Below the pieces are notes generated by a model, which was given only the letters and a program-made list of their open reading frames with translations, was not told where the DNA came from and did not search any database. A stretch of 64,000 nt of DNA from Acrocarpospora pleiomorpha. Its GTDB lineage: Bacteria > Actinomycetota > Actinomycetes > Streptosporangiales > Streptosporangiaceae. The translations under genes and the position numbers were made by a program. Of this stretch, positions 49,862 through 60,462 are shown in pieces. How positions within the stretch are numbered: the stretch's first letter is position 1; every line of letters begins with the position of its first letter. Location of the stretch: assembly GCF_009687885.1 (NCBI RefSeq), contig NZ_BLAF01000014.1:62001-126000 (forward strand). The letters run 5' to 3'.

Positions 49862-51043
49862 TTACTCGGCTTCGGCGGCGGCGAGGTATCCGGCCAGCAT
49901 GGCCAGCGCCACGTCGGTCACGGCCTCGTCCGGGGGCAGGAAGTCGGCCCCGTGCAGGCGGACCCGCTCGCCGGTGCCCACCCCGACGAACATCATCAGG
50001 CCGGGCAGCGCCGTCGACAAGTAGGAGAAGTCGTCGGCGCCGAAGGAGAGCATCGGCCGGGACGGGGTTAATCCCAGCCCGGCCAGTTCGGCGCCCGCCC
50101 GCGCGGCCAGCCGGGAGTCGTTGTGCAGCACGGGCTCGCCCCGGGTGATGGTCACCTCGGCGGTGCAGCCGTGCGCGCGGGCGAGCAGGTCGGCGACCTC
50201 GCCCAGCTGGGTGTGCACCTGCTCGCGGGTGGCCTCGTTCATCGCCCGTACGGTCCCGGCCGCCACCGCCTGGTCGGGCACCACGTTGGCCGCGCTGCCC
50301 GCGCGCAGCGTGGAGACGCCCAGCACGGCCGAGCTGATCGGGTCCACGTTCCGGCTGACGATGTGCTGGAGCCCGATGATGACGTGCGCGAGCGCGAGCA
50401 CGGGATCGCTGGTCAGATGCGGGTAGGCGGCGTGGCCGCCGTGCCCGCGCACGGTGAGGATGAACTCGTCGGCGGCGGCGTTCACGGTGCCGGGGGTGGC
50501 GGCCACCTCGCCCCTCGGGAGGGTGGGCTGGACGTGCGCGCCGATGATCGAGGTCAGCTGGTGCTCGCGCAGCAGCGCCGACCCGGCGATGTCGCGGGCG
50601 CCGGACGGGTAGGTCTCCTCGCGCGGCTGGAGCACCGCCACCAGCGGCTGCGCGCCCGGAGTGGCGGCGACGGCCCGGCACAGGGCGACCAGCGCGGCCA
50701 GGTGCACGTCGTGGCCGCAGGCGTGCATGCACCCCACCCGGGTGGACGCCCACGGCACGCCGGTCCGCTCGGTCACGGCCAGCGCGTCCAGCTCGGCGCG
50801 CACGCCCACGGCCGGGCCGGGACCGCCGATCCGGACCAGCGCGCCGGTCCCCGCCACCAGGTCGACCGGATGGCCGGCGAGTTCGGCCAGGACCAGGTCC
50901 CGGGTCGGGCCCTCGGCTCCGGAGGGGTCGGGCGCGGCGTGCAGGCGGCGGCGCAGCTCGACCGCCGCGGGCAGCTCCTCGTGCAACGCGCCTTTCAGGC
51001 GGTCGGCCAGGCCGGTGACGATGAGGGGAATCGACTCGGTCAC
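49862..51043 (-). CDS. M20D amidohydrolase (hippurate/IAA-amino-acid hydrolase-like)
   Basis: 393 residues. GVRAELDALAVTE, MHACGHDVHLAALV and QPREETYPSGA give the metal site Asp/Cys/His/Glu of subfamily M20D; the dimerisation domain has TVRGHGGHAAYPH. Such enzymes hydrolyse N-acyl amino acids, hippurate or amidated auxins. GTG 51043 overlaps the amidohydrolase stop. Last gene of the trio beginning at 53452. Confidence 0.92.
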   Translation of the reverse strand: MTESIPLIVTGLADRLKGALHEELPAAVELRRRLHAAPDPSGAEGPTRDLVLAELAGHPVDLVAGTGALVRIGGPGPAVGVRAELDALAVTERTGVPWASTRVGCMHACGHDVHLAALVALCRAVAATPGAQPLVAVLQPREETYPSGARDIAGSALLREHQLTSIIGAHVQPTLPRGEVAATPGTVNAAADEFILTVRGHGGHAAYPHLTSDPVLALAHVIIGLQHIVSRNVDPISSAVLGVSTLRAGSAANVVPDQAVAAGTVRAMNEATREQVHTQLGEVADLLARAHGCTAEVTITRGEPVLHNDSRLAARAGAELAGLGLTPSRPMLSFGADDFSYLSTALPGLMMFVGVGTGERVRLHGADFLPPDEAVTDVALAMLAGYLAAAEAE

Positions 51044-52173
51044 GGGGTGGGCTCCAGGCCGTAGACGCGCAGCGCGTTGGTGACTCCGATCATGGTGGCG
51101 ACCCGGATGGCGTCCGCTGAGGTCCACTCGCCGGCGTCCACCCACCCGCGCAGCGCCCGGCCCAGACCGCGCCGGAACAGGTGCGCGCCGAGGTGGTGCA
51201 GCTCGGCGGGCCCCCACGCGTCGGAGGAGAAGAGGATCTTCGAGAAGGGGGCCAGCTCCAGCGACTCGGCGATCACGGCGTCGGAACGGCTGCCGGTGTA
51301 GTTCACGCCGAGCCCGACGTCGAAGTAGACGTGCGGGAACACCTGGGCGAGGTAGCCCGCGTTGCGCTGGTAGGGATAGCAGTGCAGGAGCAGCACGTCC
51401 ACGCCGTACGGTTCCACCAGCTTCAGCCAGCGGGTCAGCAGCAGCGGGTCACACAGGTGCAGTTCCACGTCGGGGTCGCCGTAGCCGGTGTGCAACTGGA
51501 TGGGGAGACCCTGGTCCACCCCGGTCCACAGGCCGAAGCGGAGCAGGACCGGATCCTCCACCCGCGCGGCGCCGTCGGCGAGCCAGCGCCCGGCGGCGGC
51601 CACCACCTCACGTTCGGCCGGCGGCTCGGGGGTGAAGGCGAAGCCGTGCCGGTAGGCGACGATGCTCTTCAGCCCGACCGCGTCCGCGCACCGGGCGGCC
51701 AGCTCCGCGCGGAACCGATGAGGCAGCTCGGCGGCGCTCACCCCGGTGGCGGCCACCTCCTCCAGGACGCGCTCGATCCGGACGATCTCGGCGACCGGAC
51801 GGCCCGAGGCCGCGGCCATGCCCGCCACGTCCAGGACCTCGTCGCCCCGGTAACCGGTCTCGACCAGGAACCGCCCGATGCCGCTGGCCGCCAGCAGCCG
51901 CCGGTTGACCTCGGCCGCGCCCAGCTCGGCGCGCCTGGCCAGGTAGTCGCCGGGCGAGGCGTGCGCGGGCAGCCCGAGTACGGGGGCGCACCAGCGGCGG
52001 ATCGCGAAGCCGAGCTGGGAGTCGAACTGCGTCATGAACGCCGGGATCGGCCGGTCGGACTCGGTGATCAGCGTCTCGAAGGCGGTCCGGTCCAGCGGGA
52101 CGGCAGACGCGCCGTGCACGTGGTGGTCGACCAGCGGCAGGGCGGCCAGGACCGCGTCCAGATCAGTAGGCAT
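51040..52173 (-). CDS. amidohydrolase-2 family protein (FluG N-domain-like)
   Basis: 377 residues. VDHHVHG supplies the first metal His pair (about 18 and 20), GLKSIVAYR a Lys that may be carbamylated, IQLHTGYGD and LLHCYPYQR more His, and SSDAWG the final Asp. Overlaps the glutamine synthetase-like gene by 11 bp. In fungal FluG these two domains are one protein, so here they probably act together, for example hydrolysing a gamma-glutamylated or amide intermediate. Confidence 0.9.
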   Translation of the reverse strand: MPTDLDAVLAALPLVDHHVHGASAVPLDRTAFETLITESDRPIPAFMTQFDSQLGFAIRRWCAPVLGLPAHASPGDYLARRAELGAAEVNRRLLAASGIGRFLVETGYRGDEVLDVAGMAAASGRPVAEIVRIERVLEEVAATGVSAAELPHRFRAELAARCADAVGLKSIVAYRHGFAFTPEPPAEREVVAAAGRWLADGAARVEDPVLLRFGLWTGVDQGLPIQLHTGYGDPDVELHLCDPLLLTRWLKLVEPYGVDVLLLHCYPYQRNAGYLAQVFPHVYFDVGLGVNYTGSRSDAVIAESLELAPFSKILFSSDAWGPAELHHLGAHLFRRGLGRALRGWVDAGEWTSADAIRVATMIGVTNALRVYGLEPTP

Positions 52174-53452
52174 CGACGACCTTACGGCAGAGTTCGGCGG
52201 CGGACAGGCCGGCCACCTCGGCCAGCTCGGCCCGCCGTACGGCGAGGAAGGCGTCCAGCAGCGTGGGGGGCAGCCAGCCGCGGGCGACCGGGTCGCGCTC
52301 CAGCGCGGCCAGCGACGTCTCCAGCGAGCCGGGCAGCGCGGGTTCGCCCGCCAGGTCGGCCTCGGTGGCGCTCTCCGGCCAGACGTGGGCGCGTTCACCG
52401 CCGGCCAGCCCGGCCAGCCCGGCGCGGACCAGCGTGCCGAGCACCAGCCAGGGGTTGGCGGTGGCGTCGGCCGCGCGGTACTCCAGGTGCAGCTGGGCGG
52501 CCGGTCCCGCACCGCCGATCTCCACCGTGGGCGCGATCCGGAGCAGCGCCTCCCGGTTGCGCTCGGCCAGGAAGACGCCGCCCGCGCTCCACCGGTGCGG
52601 GGTGAGCCGCAGGTAGGACACGGGGTTGGGCGCGGTGACCGCCAGCACGGCGGGGGCGTGGCGCAGGATCCCGGCCGCGAACCGCGCCGCGACGTCGGAC
52701 AGGCGGCCGGGCCCCCCGGCGTCGTACATGACCGGGTCGCCGTCGGCGGCCCGCAGCGAGAAGTGCACGTGAACGCCGTTGCCGACGTCCTCGGGATCGG
52801 CGATGGGGGCGAAGGTGGCGCGCCGCCCACGCCGCCGGGCGAGGTCGCGCACCAGCTCGCGGAGCAGGACCGCGCGGTCGGCGGCGACCAGGGCCGGGGC
52901 CGGGCGGAGGGTGATCTCGAACTGGCCGGGGCCGTACTCGGGCAGCCAGCACTCCGGTTCCAGGCCCGCGTGTTCCAGCAGCTCGACCAGGTCGGTGCCG
53001 AACGGCTCGGCCGTCCGCAGCCGCTGGAAGGAGAACGGGGCCTCGCCGTCCGGCCCGTCGAGCATGAACTCGTGCTCGAAGGCCGCGCGCAGCTCCAGGC
53101 CCGCGCTCTCCCGCAGCTCCCGCAGGGCCGCCGCCAGGAACGAACGCGGGCAGCCCGCCCAGGGCACGCCGTCCAGGCCGGTCTGGTCGGCCAGGTAGAG
53201 CCGGATGCCGGGCGTCTCGCCGTCGGCGGGCAGCTCGATCGCGCTGGCCGGGTCGGGCAGCAGCCGCAGGTCACCGGTGGAGCCGAACGGGCTGCCCTCG
53301 GCGAGATGCCCGAAGCCGGTCAGCGCCAGGTTGGCGGGCACCCAGCCCACCCCCGTCGCCAGGGTCCGCTCCAGCCGTGCCGCCGGGATCGCCCGGCCGC
53401 GTACCTGGGCCGCTAGGTCACAGGTCGCCACAAAGGCCGTCCCGGTCATCAT
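52163..53452 (-). CDS. type I glutamine synthetase-like ATP-dependent ligase
   Basis: 429 residues. FEHEF (metal Glu pair), YGPGQFEITL, GNGVHVHFSL and the late LEYRAADATANPWL are the glutamine synthetase catalytic signatures in order. Divergent from true nitrogen-assimilating enzymes; relatives such as PuuA, GlnA3-type and FluG attach glutamate to amines. First ATG (53452) has GGGAGG seven bases upstream. Heads the minus-strand trio. Confidence 0.92.
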   Translation of the reverse strand: MMTGTAFVATCDLAAQVRGRAIPAARLERTLATGVGWVPANLALTGFGHLAEGSPFGSTGDLRLLPDPASAIELPADGETPGIRLYLADQTGLDGVPWAGCPRSFLAAALRELRESAGLELRAAFEHEFMLDGPDGEAPFSFQRLRTAEPFGTDLVELLEHAGLEPECWLPEYGPGQFEITLRPAPALVAADRAVLLRELVRDLARRRGRRATFAPIADPEDVGNGVHVHFSLRAADGDPVMYDAGGPGRLSDVAARFAAGILRHAPAVLAVTAPNPVSYLRLTPHRWSAGGVFLAERNREALLRIAPTVEIGGAGPAAQLHLEYRAADATANPWLVLGTLVRAGLAGLAGGERAHVWPESATEADLAGEPALPGSLETSLAALERDPVARGWLPPTLLDAFLAVRRAELAEVAGLSAAELCRKVVDAY

Positions 53453-53531
53453 CGGCTTTCCTCCCGTGCCGGCCCGACGTCCGCGTGCCAGCGCCCTAGT
53501 GAAACATACGATTCATAACTGCAGTCAAGGT

Positions 53532-53548
53532 ATTGATATGAAATCAAT
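53532..53548. promoter_or_regulatory. inverted repeat ATTGAT-N5-ATCAAT in a divergent promoter
   Basis: Perfect 6-bp arms in the 180-bp AT-rich gap between the glutamine synthetase-like gene and the SDR that starts the plus-strand operon. Candidate site for the RpiR regulator at 63685 or another local regulator. Confidence 0.5.
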
Positions 53549-53632
53549 CCTGCGTGTAACCTGCCAGACCTGGCGAAATAACCCCAGGTCAGACGGTCGG
53601 CCTCAAATCCGGCTCAGGCAGGGAGGCAATTC

Positions 53633-54379
53633 ATGGCGAACACTCCGGGCCGGTTGGCCGGCACGGTGACCCTGGTCACCGGTGGCGCCCAGGGCATCGG
53701 CCGGGGCGTCGCCGCGGCCTTCCGGGACGCCGGTTCGACGGTCGTGGTGGCGGACCTCGACGAGGCGCGCGCCGACCTGCCCGGGGTGGAGCGGGTGCGG
53801 ATGGACGTGCGCGATCCGGCGTCGGTGGCGAGCGCGACCGAGCAGGTCGTGGCCCGGCACGGCGGCCTGGACACGCTGGTCGCCAGCGCGGGCGTCTACC
53901 CGAACACGCCCGTGCTGGAGATGGATCCGGCCGAGTGGGACGAGGTGTTCGCGGTGAACACGCGCGGGGTCATGCTGGCCGCGCGGGCGTTCGCCCTGGC
54001 TCCGGGCGCCGCCGGAGCCGAGCGCCGGATCATCGCGATCTCCTCCGGGGCGGGGCGGTCGGCGCGGGTGGGGGCCGCGCACTACTGCGCCTCGAAGGCG
54101 GCCCTGGACATGCTGGTGAAGGTGCTGGCCCTGGAGCTGGCGCCGACCACGGTCAACGCGGTCGCGCCCGGCCTGATCGAGGTCCCGGCCACCGCCGCGC
54201 TGGCCCCGGAATACGTCGCCACCCTGGTCGCCGGACAGCCGGTGCACCGGATGGGCACGCCCGCCGAAGTCGCGCGGGCCTGCCTGTTTTTGGCCGATCC
54301 CGACTCCTCGTTCATCACGGGGAGCGTGCTCGACGTGGACGGGGGCTTCCTGGCCGGCACTCCGCTCCCGCCGAGCTGA
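53633..54379 (+). CDS. SDR-family oxidoreductase
   Basis: 248 residues. TGGAQGIG at about 15-22, ASAG instead of NNAG, active-site YCASK at about 151-155, and ITGSVLDVDGG. GGGAGG lies upstream of ATG 53633. Starts the plus-strand operon, 36 bp before the importer lipoprotein. Confidence 0.92.
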   Translation: MANTPGRLAGTVTLVTGGAQGIGRGVAAAFRDAGSTVVVADLDEARADLPGVERVRMDVRDPASVASATEQVVARHGGLDTLVASAGVYPNTPVLEMDPAEWDEVFAVNTRGVMLAARAFALAPGAAGAERRIIAISSGAGRSARVGAAHYCASKAALDMLVKVLALELAPTTVNAVAPGLIEVPATAALAPEYVATLVAGQPVHRMGTPAEVARACLFLADPDSSFITGSVLDVDGGFLAGTPLPPS

Positions 54380-54415
54380 GCTCGTTTAGTACCAAATCCT
54401 TAGAGAGGTTCCCCC

Positions 54416-55714
54416 ATGGCCCGTCCATCCTTGTTCCGCTCCCGGCCACCCGTCGCCGCCGCCCTGCTGGCCGCCGTCACCACGCTGGCCGCCTGTTCCT
54501 CCGGCGCCACCACCGAGGCGGGCGACGGCCAGGCCGCCGCGAGCCCCGCCGGCAAGGAGATCCAGATCGGCCTGCTGGCCCCGCTGACCGGCGGCTCCGC
54601 CTCCGACGGCAAGGGCATGCAGCAGGGCGCCGAACTGGCCATCAAGCAGCTCAACGAGCGCGGCGGCGTCGGCGGCTACACCTTCAAGCTGAAGAGCGTG
54701 GACGTCCAGGGCCAGTCCAACGACGCGGTCACCAAGGGCGTGCAGACCCTGATCGACGACCCGGAGATCAAGGCCGTGGTCACCGGCTACGCCTCCACCT
54801 CCAACTTCGAGATCGACGAGTTCGCCGCGGCCGAGAAGGTGTACCTGATCGGCGGCAACACCGCGCAGACCCAGGCGATCATCGAGAAGGACCCCGCCAA
54901 GTACCCCACCGTCTGGTCGGTCACCCCCAACTACGACGCGTACGGGGTGGAGCCGGTCACCCTGGCCCTGAAGTGGGCCGACCAGGGGCTGTGGAAGCCG
55001 CGCTCCAAGAGCGTCTTCCTGGTCCGCTCCGACAACCCCTACAGCGAGGGCATCGCCGACGGCCTGGTCAAGGAGTTCCAGGGCAAGGGCTGGAAGGTCG
55101 CCGGCCAGGAGAAGGTGCCGTTCGGCGCGGTCAACGACTGGGGCACGGTGATCAGCAAGATCCGCGCCGCCGACCCCGACTTCATCGTCAACACCGACTA
55201 CCAGGTCGCCAACGAGGCGAGCTTCATGCAGCAGTTCCTGCAGAACCCCACCAAGTCCCTGGTTTTCATGCAGTACGGCCCCAACCAGCCACAGTTCTTC
55301 GAGCTGACCAAACAGAAGGCCGACGGGGTCCTGTTCAACAACCTGGCCGGTCTGGTGCCCTCGGCTGACTACGCCCCGGCCGCCCAGCTCCAGAAGGACT
55401 GGCAGGCCGCGTACGGCACCACCGAAGTGGACCCCCAGGGCGTCCTCACCTACGTCGAGACGATGATCTACGCCGAGGCGCTGCGCAAGGTCGGCGACCC
55501 CGACGACGCCAAGGCGATCGGCGCCGCGATCGGGGCCGGCGACAGCGAGCAGTCCTCCGGCCGGATCGCCTTCGACCCGGCCACCCACCTGGCCAAGCAG
55601 GGCGACGACTACGTGCCGCTCCAGTCCTTCCAGTTCCAGGACGAGAAGAAGGTCCTGATCGCTCCGGAGAAGTACACCTCCGGCACCTTCCGGCTGCCGC
55701 CCTGGATGAGCTGA
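54416..55714 (+). CDS. branched-chain amino-acid-type (LivK-like) substrate-binding lipoprotein
   Basis: 432 residues. Lipobox TLAAC at Cys27, then a type I binding fold: IQIGLLAPLTGGSASDGKGM, ELAIKQLNERGGV, SVFLVRSDNPYSEG and GAVNDWGTVISKI. Partner of the LivGFHM-type genes downstream at 58982-62280, although three enzyme genes intervene. Confidence 0.94.
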   Translation: MARPSLFRSRPPVAAALLAAVTTLAACSSGATTEAGDGQAAASPAGKEIQIGLLAPLTGGSASDGKGMQQGAELAIKQLNERGGVGGYTFKLKSVDVQGQSNDAVTKGVQTLIDDPEIKAVVTGYASTSNFEIDEFAAAEKVYLIGGNTAQTQAIIEKDPAKYPTVWSVTPNYDAYGVEPVTLALKWADQGLWKPRSKSVFLVRSDNPYSEGIADGLVKEFQGKGWKVAGQEKVPFGAVNDWGTVISKIRAADPDFIVNTDYQVANEASFMQQFLQNPTKSLVFMQYGPNQPQFFELTKQKADGVLFNNLAGLVPSADYAPAAQLQKDWQAAYGTTEVDPQGVLTYVETMIYAEALRKVGDPDDAKAIGAAIGAGDSEQSSGRIAFDPATHLAKQGDDYVPLQSFQFQDEKKVLIAPEKYTSGTFRLPPWMS

Positions 55715-55724
55715 GAGGAACCCC

Positions 55725-56570
55725 ATGACGGACACCCTTCTGACGCTGCCGCCCGGCAAGCGCATGGCGGTCGCGCTGACCTTCGACTTCGACGCGCACT
55801 CCCCGTGGATGGGCACGGTCGGCCGTACCTCGCCGACCTACCTGTCCCGGGGGGACTTCGGCGCCGAGCAGGGCGTGCCGCGCCTGCTGGAGTTGCTGGG
55901 CCGCAACGACCTGCCGGCCACCTGGGCCACGCCCGGCCACGACCTGGTGACCTTCCCGCACCGGATCGAGCAGATCCTGGCCGCCGGGCACGAGATCGCC
56001 GCGCACGGCTGCTACCACGAGGTGGTGCCGAGCCTCGGCCCGGCGGAGGAGCGGCGGCTGATGGAGGTGGCGCTCGGCCAGCACGAGCGCGTCGTCGGCA
56101 GGCGCCCGCGCGGCTACCGCTCGCCCGCCTGGGACTTCTCCGAGACCACGCTGGACCTGCTGGAGGAGTACGGCTTCGACTGGGACAGCTCGCTGATGGG
56201 CCGGGAGTTCGAGCTGTACCGGCCGCGCCGGGTCACGATCAACTACGAGTCGGCCAACGAGTTCGGCCCGGAGAGCCGGATCATCGAGATCCCGGTCTCC
56301 TGGTATCTGGACGACTGGCCCTCGGTGGAGTATGTCGCGGGCATCTCGGCCCTCGGGCCGCACCGCGACATGGAGGACCGCTGGCACACGATCTTCGGCT
56401 ACGCCCACGAGCGGGTGCCGGGGGCGGTCTACGTGCTCACCATGCATCCGCAGACCATCGGCCGCTCCCACCACCTGCTGGTGCTGGAGAAGCTGATCGA
56501 GCGGATGCTGGACACCGGGGACGTCTGGTTCGCGACACTCAGCGAGATCGCCGATGCCTGGCGCGGGTGA
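55725..56570 (+). CDS. polysaccharide deacetylase-family (PuuE/allantoinase-like) hydrolase
   Basis: 281 residues, no signal peptide. NodB-fold motifs: TFDFDAHSPW (Asp pair), HGCYHE (His pair), RSPAWDFS and late HPQTIG. Cytoplasmic members include PuuE-type allantoinases and cyclic-imide hydrolases rather than polysaccharide deacetylases. Ten bases after the lipoprotein stop. Fits opening of a cyclic ureide or imide imported by the transporter. Confidence 0.88.
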   Translation: MTDTLLTLPPGKRMAVALTFDFDAHSPWMGTVGRTSPTYLSRGDFGAEQGVPRLLELLGRNDLPATWATPGHDLVTFPHRIEQILAAGHEIAAHGCYHEVVPSLGPAEERRLMEVALGQHERVVGRRPRGYRSPAWDFSETTLDLLEEYGFDWDSSLMGREFELYRPRRVTINYESANEFGPESRIIEIPVSWYLDDWPSVEYVAGISALGPHRDMEDRWHTIFGYAHERVPGAVYVLTMHPQTIGRSHHLLVLEKLIERMLDTGDVWFATLSEIADAWRG

Positions 56571-58169
56571 AACCACCGGCGGGCTGGTCACGGCGCCCGA
56601 TCCACGGGCGGCCCGCGCGGGGGCGCTGATGCTGCGCGCGGGCGGCAGCGCCGTGGACGCCGCCGTGGCCACCGCCTTCGCGATCGGCGTGGTCGAGCCG
56701 TACATGAGCGGCCTCGGCGGCGGCGCCTGGCTGGTGATCCGCGAACCGGGGGCCAGGACCGCGACCACCGTGTCCGGGCCGATCCGGGCCCCGGGCCTGG
56801 CCAGGGCGGACATGTTCCCGCTCGCGCCCGGCGCGGACCCGGCCGGCCTGTACGGCTGGCCCGCGGTGGCCGGCGACGCCAACATCCTCGGCCCGCTGTC
56901 GGTGGGCACGCCCGGCGCGGTCGCCGCGCTGTGCCGGGCCCACGCCCGCTTCGGCCTGCTCCCCCTGGCCGAAGTGCTGGCCCCGGCGATCGAGCTGGCC
57001 GAGGAGGGTCACCAGACCAACTGGTTCGCCTCGTCGGCGATCTGTTCCGAAGCCCGGAACCTGCGCGGATTTCCGGAAAGCGCGGCCCTGTTCCTCCCCG
57101 ACGGGCTGCCCTTGCGCGGCCCGTCGCAGGGACCGGGCGACCGGCTGACGCAACCCCGCCTGGCCGCCGTCCTCCGGGAGATCGCCGACGGCGGCCCCGA
57201 GCGGTTCTACCGGGGCCGAGCCGGTCAGGCCATCGCCGCCTTCGTCAGCGCGCGAGGCGGCTCGCTGCGCGCCGCCGACCTGGCCGGCTACGAGGCCGTC
57301 GAGACCGAGATCGACCCGGTCGAGATCGGCCCGCTGCGCCTGTACGGCCCGCTGGCCACCGGCGTGGTGACGGCCGCCGAGGCGTTGCAGATCGTCGAGG
57401 CCGCCGGACGCCGCGGCCTGGACCCGGGCCCCCGGCTGTGGGCCCGCGCCCTGGCCCGCGCCTTCGACGACCGGCTGCGGGAGGTCAGCACGGCGGATTC
57501 CGGCTGGGAGCGACTGGCCGGCGCCGAACACGCCGAGCGGGTCGTCGCGGAGTGGCACCACCCCCTGCCGGTGACCAGGGGACCGGCCAAGGCCGGGTGC
57601 ACCTCCCACCTGTCGGCCGTGGACGGGCGCGGCATGACCGTCGCGCTCACCCAGACGGTGCTCGACCTGTTCGGCTCGCGCCTGGTCGAACCGGAGACCG
57701 GCATCGTGCTCAACGACGGGATGATGTACTTCGACCCGCGCCCCGGCCAGGTGACCAGCATCGCCCCCGGCGCGGCCGGGCTCAGCGCGGTCAGCCCCGT
57801 CATCGTCAGCGGCCCCGGCGGCGAGGCCGTGCTCGGCGCGTCCGGCGGCCGGCGGATCATCTCCGCCGTCGCCCAGATCATCGCCCGCTGGCGCGACGGC
57901 GCCACCCTCCAGGCCGCCATCGAGGCCCCCCGGCTGCACGCCGAGGGGCGCAAGGTCTGGCTGGACCGCCGCCAGGAGAGCGCCGCCGCCGACCTGGCCG
58001 CGGCGGGACACGATGTCCAGGTGGTCGAGGAGGAGCCGACCACCTGGCACTTCGCCCGCCCGGGCGGCGTCGAGCGCCGCCCGGGCCGGGGCTGGACGCC
58101 CGGGGTGGACCGGATGAAGCCCTACGGCGTGGGCGTACAGGACTTGCAGCGGACTGAGGAGATACCGGA

Positions 58170-58173
<4 letters not shown>
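56554..58173 (+). CDS. gamma-glutamyltransferase-family Ntn hydrolase, cytoplasmic
   Basis: 539 residues. GGSAVDAAVATAFAIGVVEP and GLGGGAW are the N-terminal hallmarks; the self-cleavage site is before Thr350 in GCTSHLSAVDG, and the small subunit shows VLNDGMMYF and SGGRRIISAV. No signal peptide, unlike glutathione-degrading periplasmic enzymes; cytoplasmic relatives include the oxamate amidohydrolase HpxW and acylases. Overlaps the deacetylase gene by 17 bp. Likely hydrolyses an amide or gamma-glutamyl intermediate. Confidence 0.9.
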
Positions 58174-58981
<808 letters not shown>

Positions 58982-58985
<4 letters not shown>

Positions 58986-59716
58986 CCGTGCTGCTGGCCG
59001 CCGAGGAGGTCACCAAGTCCTTCGGCAGCCTCCGCGCCGTGGACGGGGTGTCCATCGAGGTACGGCAGGGCGAGGTCTTCGGCCTGGCCGGTCCCAACGG
59101 CGCGGGCAAGAGCACGCTGTTCAACCTGCTGACCGGCATCCCCATCCGGCCCGACTCCGGCCGGGTGCTCTTCGGCGGCAGGGAGGTCCAGCACCGCTCC
59201 CCCCGCTGGATCGCCAAGGCCGGGCTGAAGCGCACCTTCCAGACCGAGGCCGTCTTCGAGTCCCTCACCGTCCGGGAGAACGTCCGGATCGGCTCAGCGT
59301 ACGGCGGGGCGGGCCGTACCGCCCGATGGGACCGGGCCCGCTGCGCCGAGGCGCTGGAGCAGGTGGAGCTGGGCGGCGACCCCGACCGCCCCGCCGACGG
59401 TCTTTCGCTGATCGACCGCAAGCGCCTGATGATCGCCTGCGCCCTGGTCAGCCACCCGTCCGTGCTCCTGCTGGACGAGCCGGCGGCCGGACTGGACCCC
59501 GCCGACCAGGACGCCCTGATCCGCCTGCTGACCCGGATCCACGCCACCGGCACCACGATGGTGATCATCGAACACGTCCTGTCCGTGCTGGAGGCGCTCG
59601 CCGACCGCATGGCCGTGCTGGACAGCGGCCGGGTGATCGTCACCGGCGCTCCCGCCGACGTGCTCACCGACGCTCGCGTGATCGAGGCGTACCTGGGGCC
59701 GGGAGCGGCGCGATGA
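58982..59716 (+). CDS. LivG-type ABC transporter ATP-binding protein
   Basis: 244 residues. Walker A GPNGAGKST, Q-loop KRTFQTEAVF, Walker B VLLLDEPAAGLD and H-loop IIEHVL. The signature is degenerate, reading LSLIDRKR where LSYGxQRR is usual, so ATP turnover may rely on the partner LivF site. ATG 58982 overlaps the SDR stop. Confidence 0.93.
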
Positions 59717-60462
59717 GCGACCTGATGACGGCGAGCGACCTGCTGACGGTGACCGATCTCACCGCGGGCTACGGCCACACCAAAGTTCTGCGCGGGATCT
59801 CGCTGCGCGTCGGCGCGGCCGAGGCGATCGGGCTGCTCGGCCCCAACGGGCACGGCAAGACCACCCTGCTGCGCTGCGTGTCCAACCTGCACCGGGCGAC
59901 CTCCGGCTCCGTCGCCTACGCGGGGAGCGACACCCGGGGCCGCTCGCCGCGCGACCTGGTCCGCCGCGGGCTCATCCACGTCCCGCAGGGCTCCCGGCTG
60001 TTCCCGCGGCTCACCGTGGAGGAGGCGCTGCGCCTGTCGGCCGCCTCCAGCGGCCACACCGCGACCTGGCGGGACGGCCTGGACCACGTCTTCGCCGTCT
60101 TCCCCCGCCTTAAGGAGCGGCGCGGCCAGCTCACGGGCACGCTGAGCGGCGGCGAGCGCCAGATGGTCAGCCTCGGCATGGGCCTGATGGCCCGGCCCAC
60201 CCTGCTCATCCTCGACGAGCCCACCCTCGGCCTGTCGCCCAAGGTCAAGCACGAGCTGAGCGAGTGCATCCTGCGGATCCGCGCCGAGGTCTCCTCGATC
60301 ATCCTGGTGGACGGCGACATGGACCTGGTGCTCAGCCTCACCGACCGCTACCACGTCGTGCTGCACGGCGACATCGTGCACAGCGGCGCCTCCGACGCGA
60401 CCGTCGGCCGCGACGCGATGATGTCGCTCTTCCTGGGAGGGTCCGCCGATGAACGGCGCTAG
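59713..60462 (+). CDS. LivF-type ABC transporter ATP-binding protein
   Basis: 249 residues. Walker A GPNGHGKTT, VPQGSRLFPRLTVEE, signature LSGGERQM, Walker B LLILDEPTLGLSP. The switch region reads ILVDGDMD instead of LVEQN. ATG overlaps the LivG stop; its end overlaps the permease gene by 14 bp. Confidence 0.94.
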   Translation: MSDLMTASDLLTVTDLTAGYGHTKVLRGISLRVGAAEAIGLLGPNGHGKTTLLRCVSNLHRATSGSVAYAGSDTRGRSPRDLVRRGLIHVPQGSRLFPRLTVEEALRLSAASSGHTATWRDGLDHVFAVFPRLKERRGQLTGTLSGGERQMVSLGMGLMARPTLLILDEPTLGLSPKVKHELSECILRIRAEVSSIILVDGDMDLVLSLTDRYHVVLHGDIVHSGASDATVGRDAMMSLFLGGSADERR

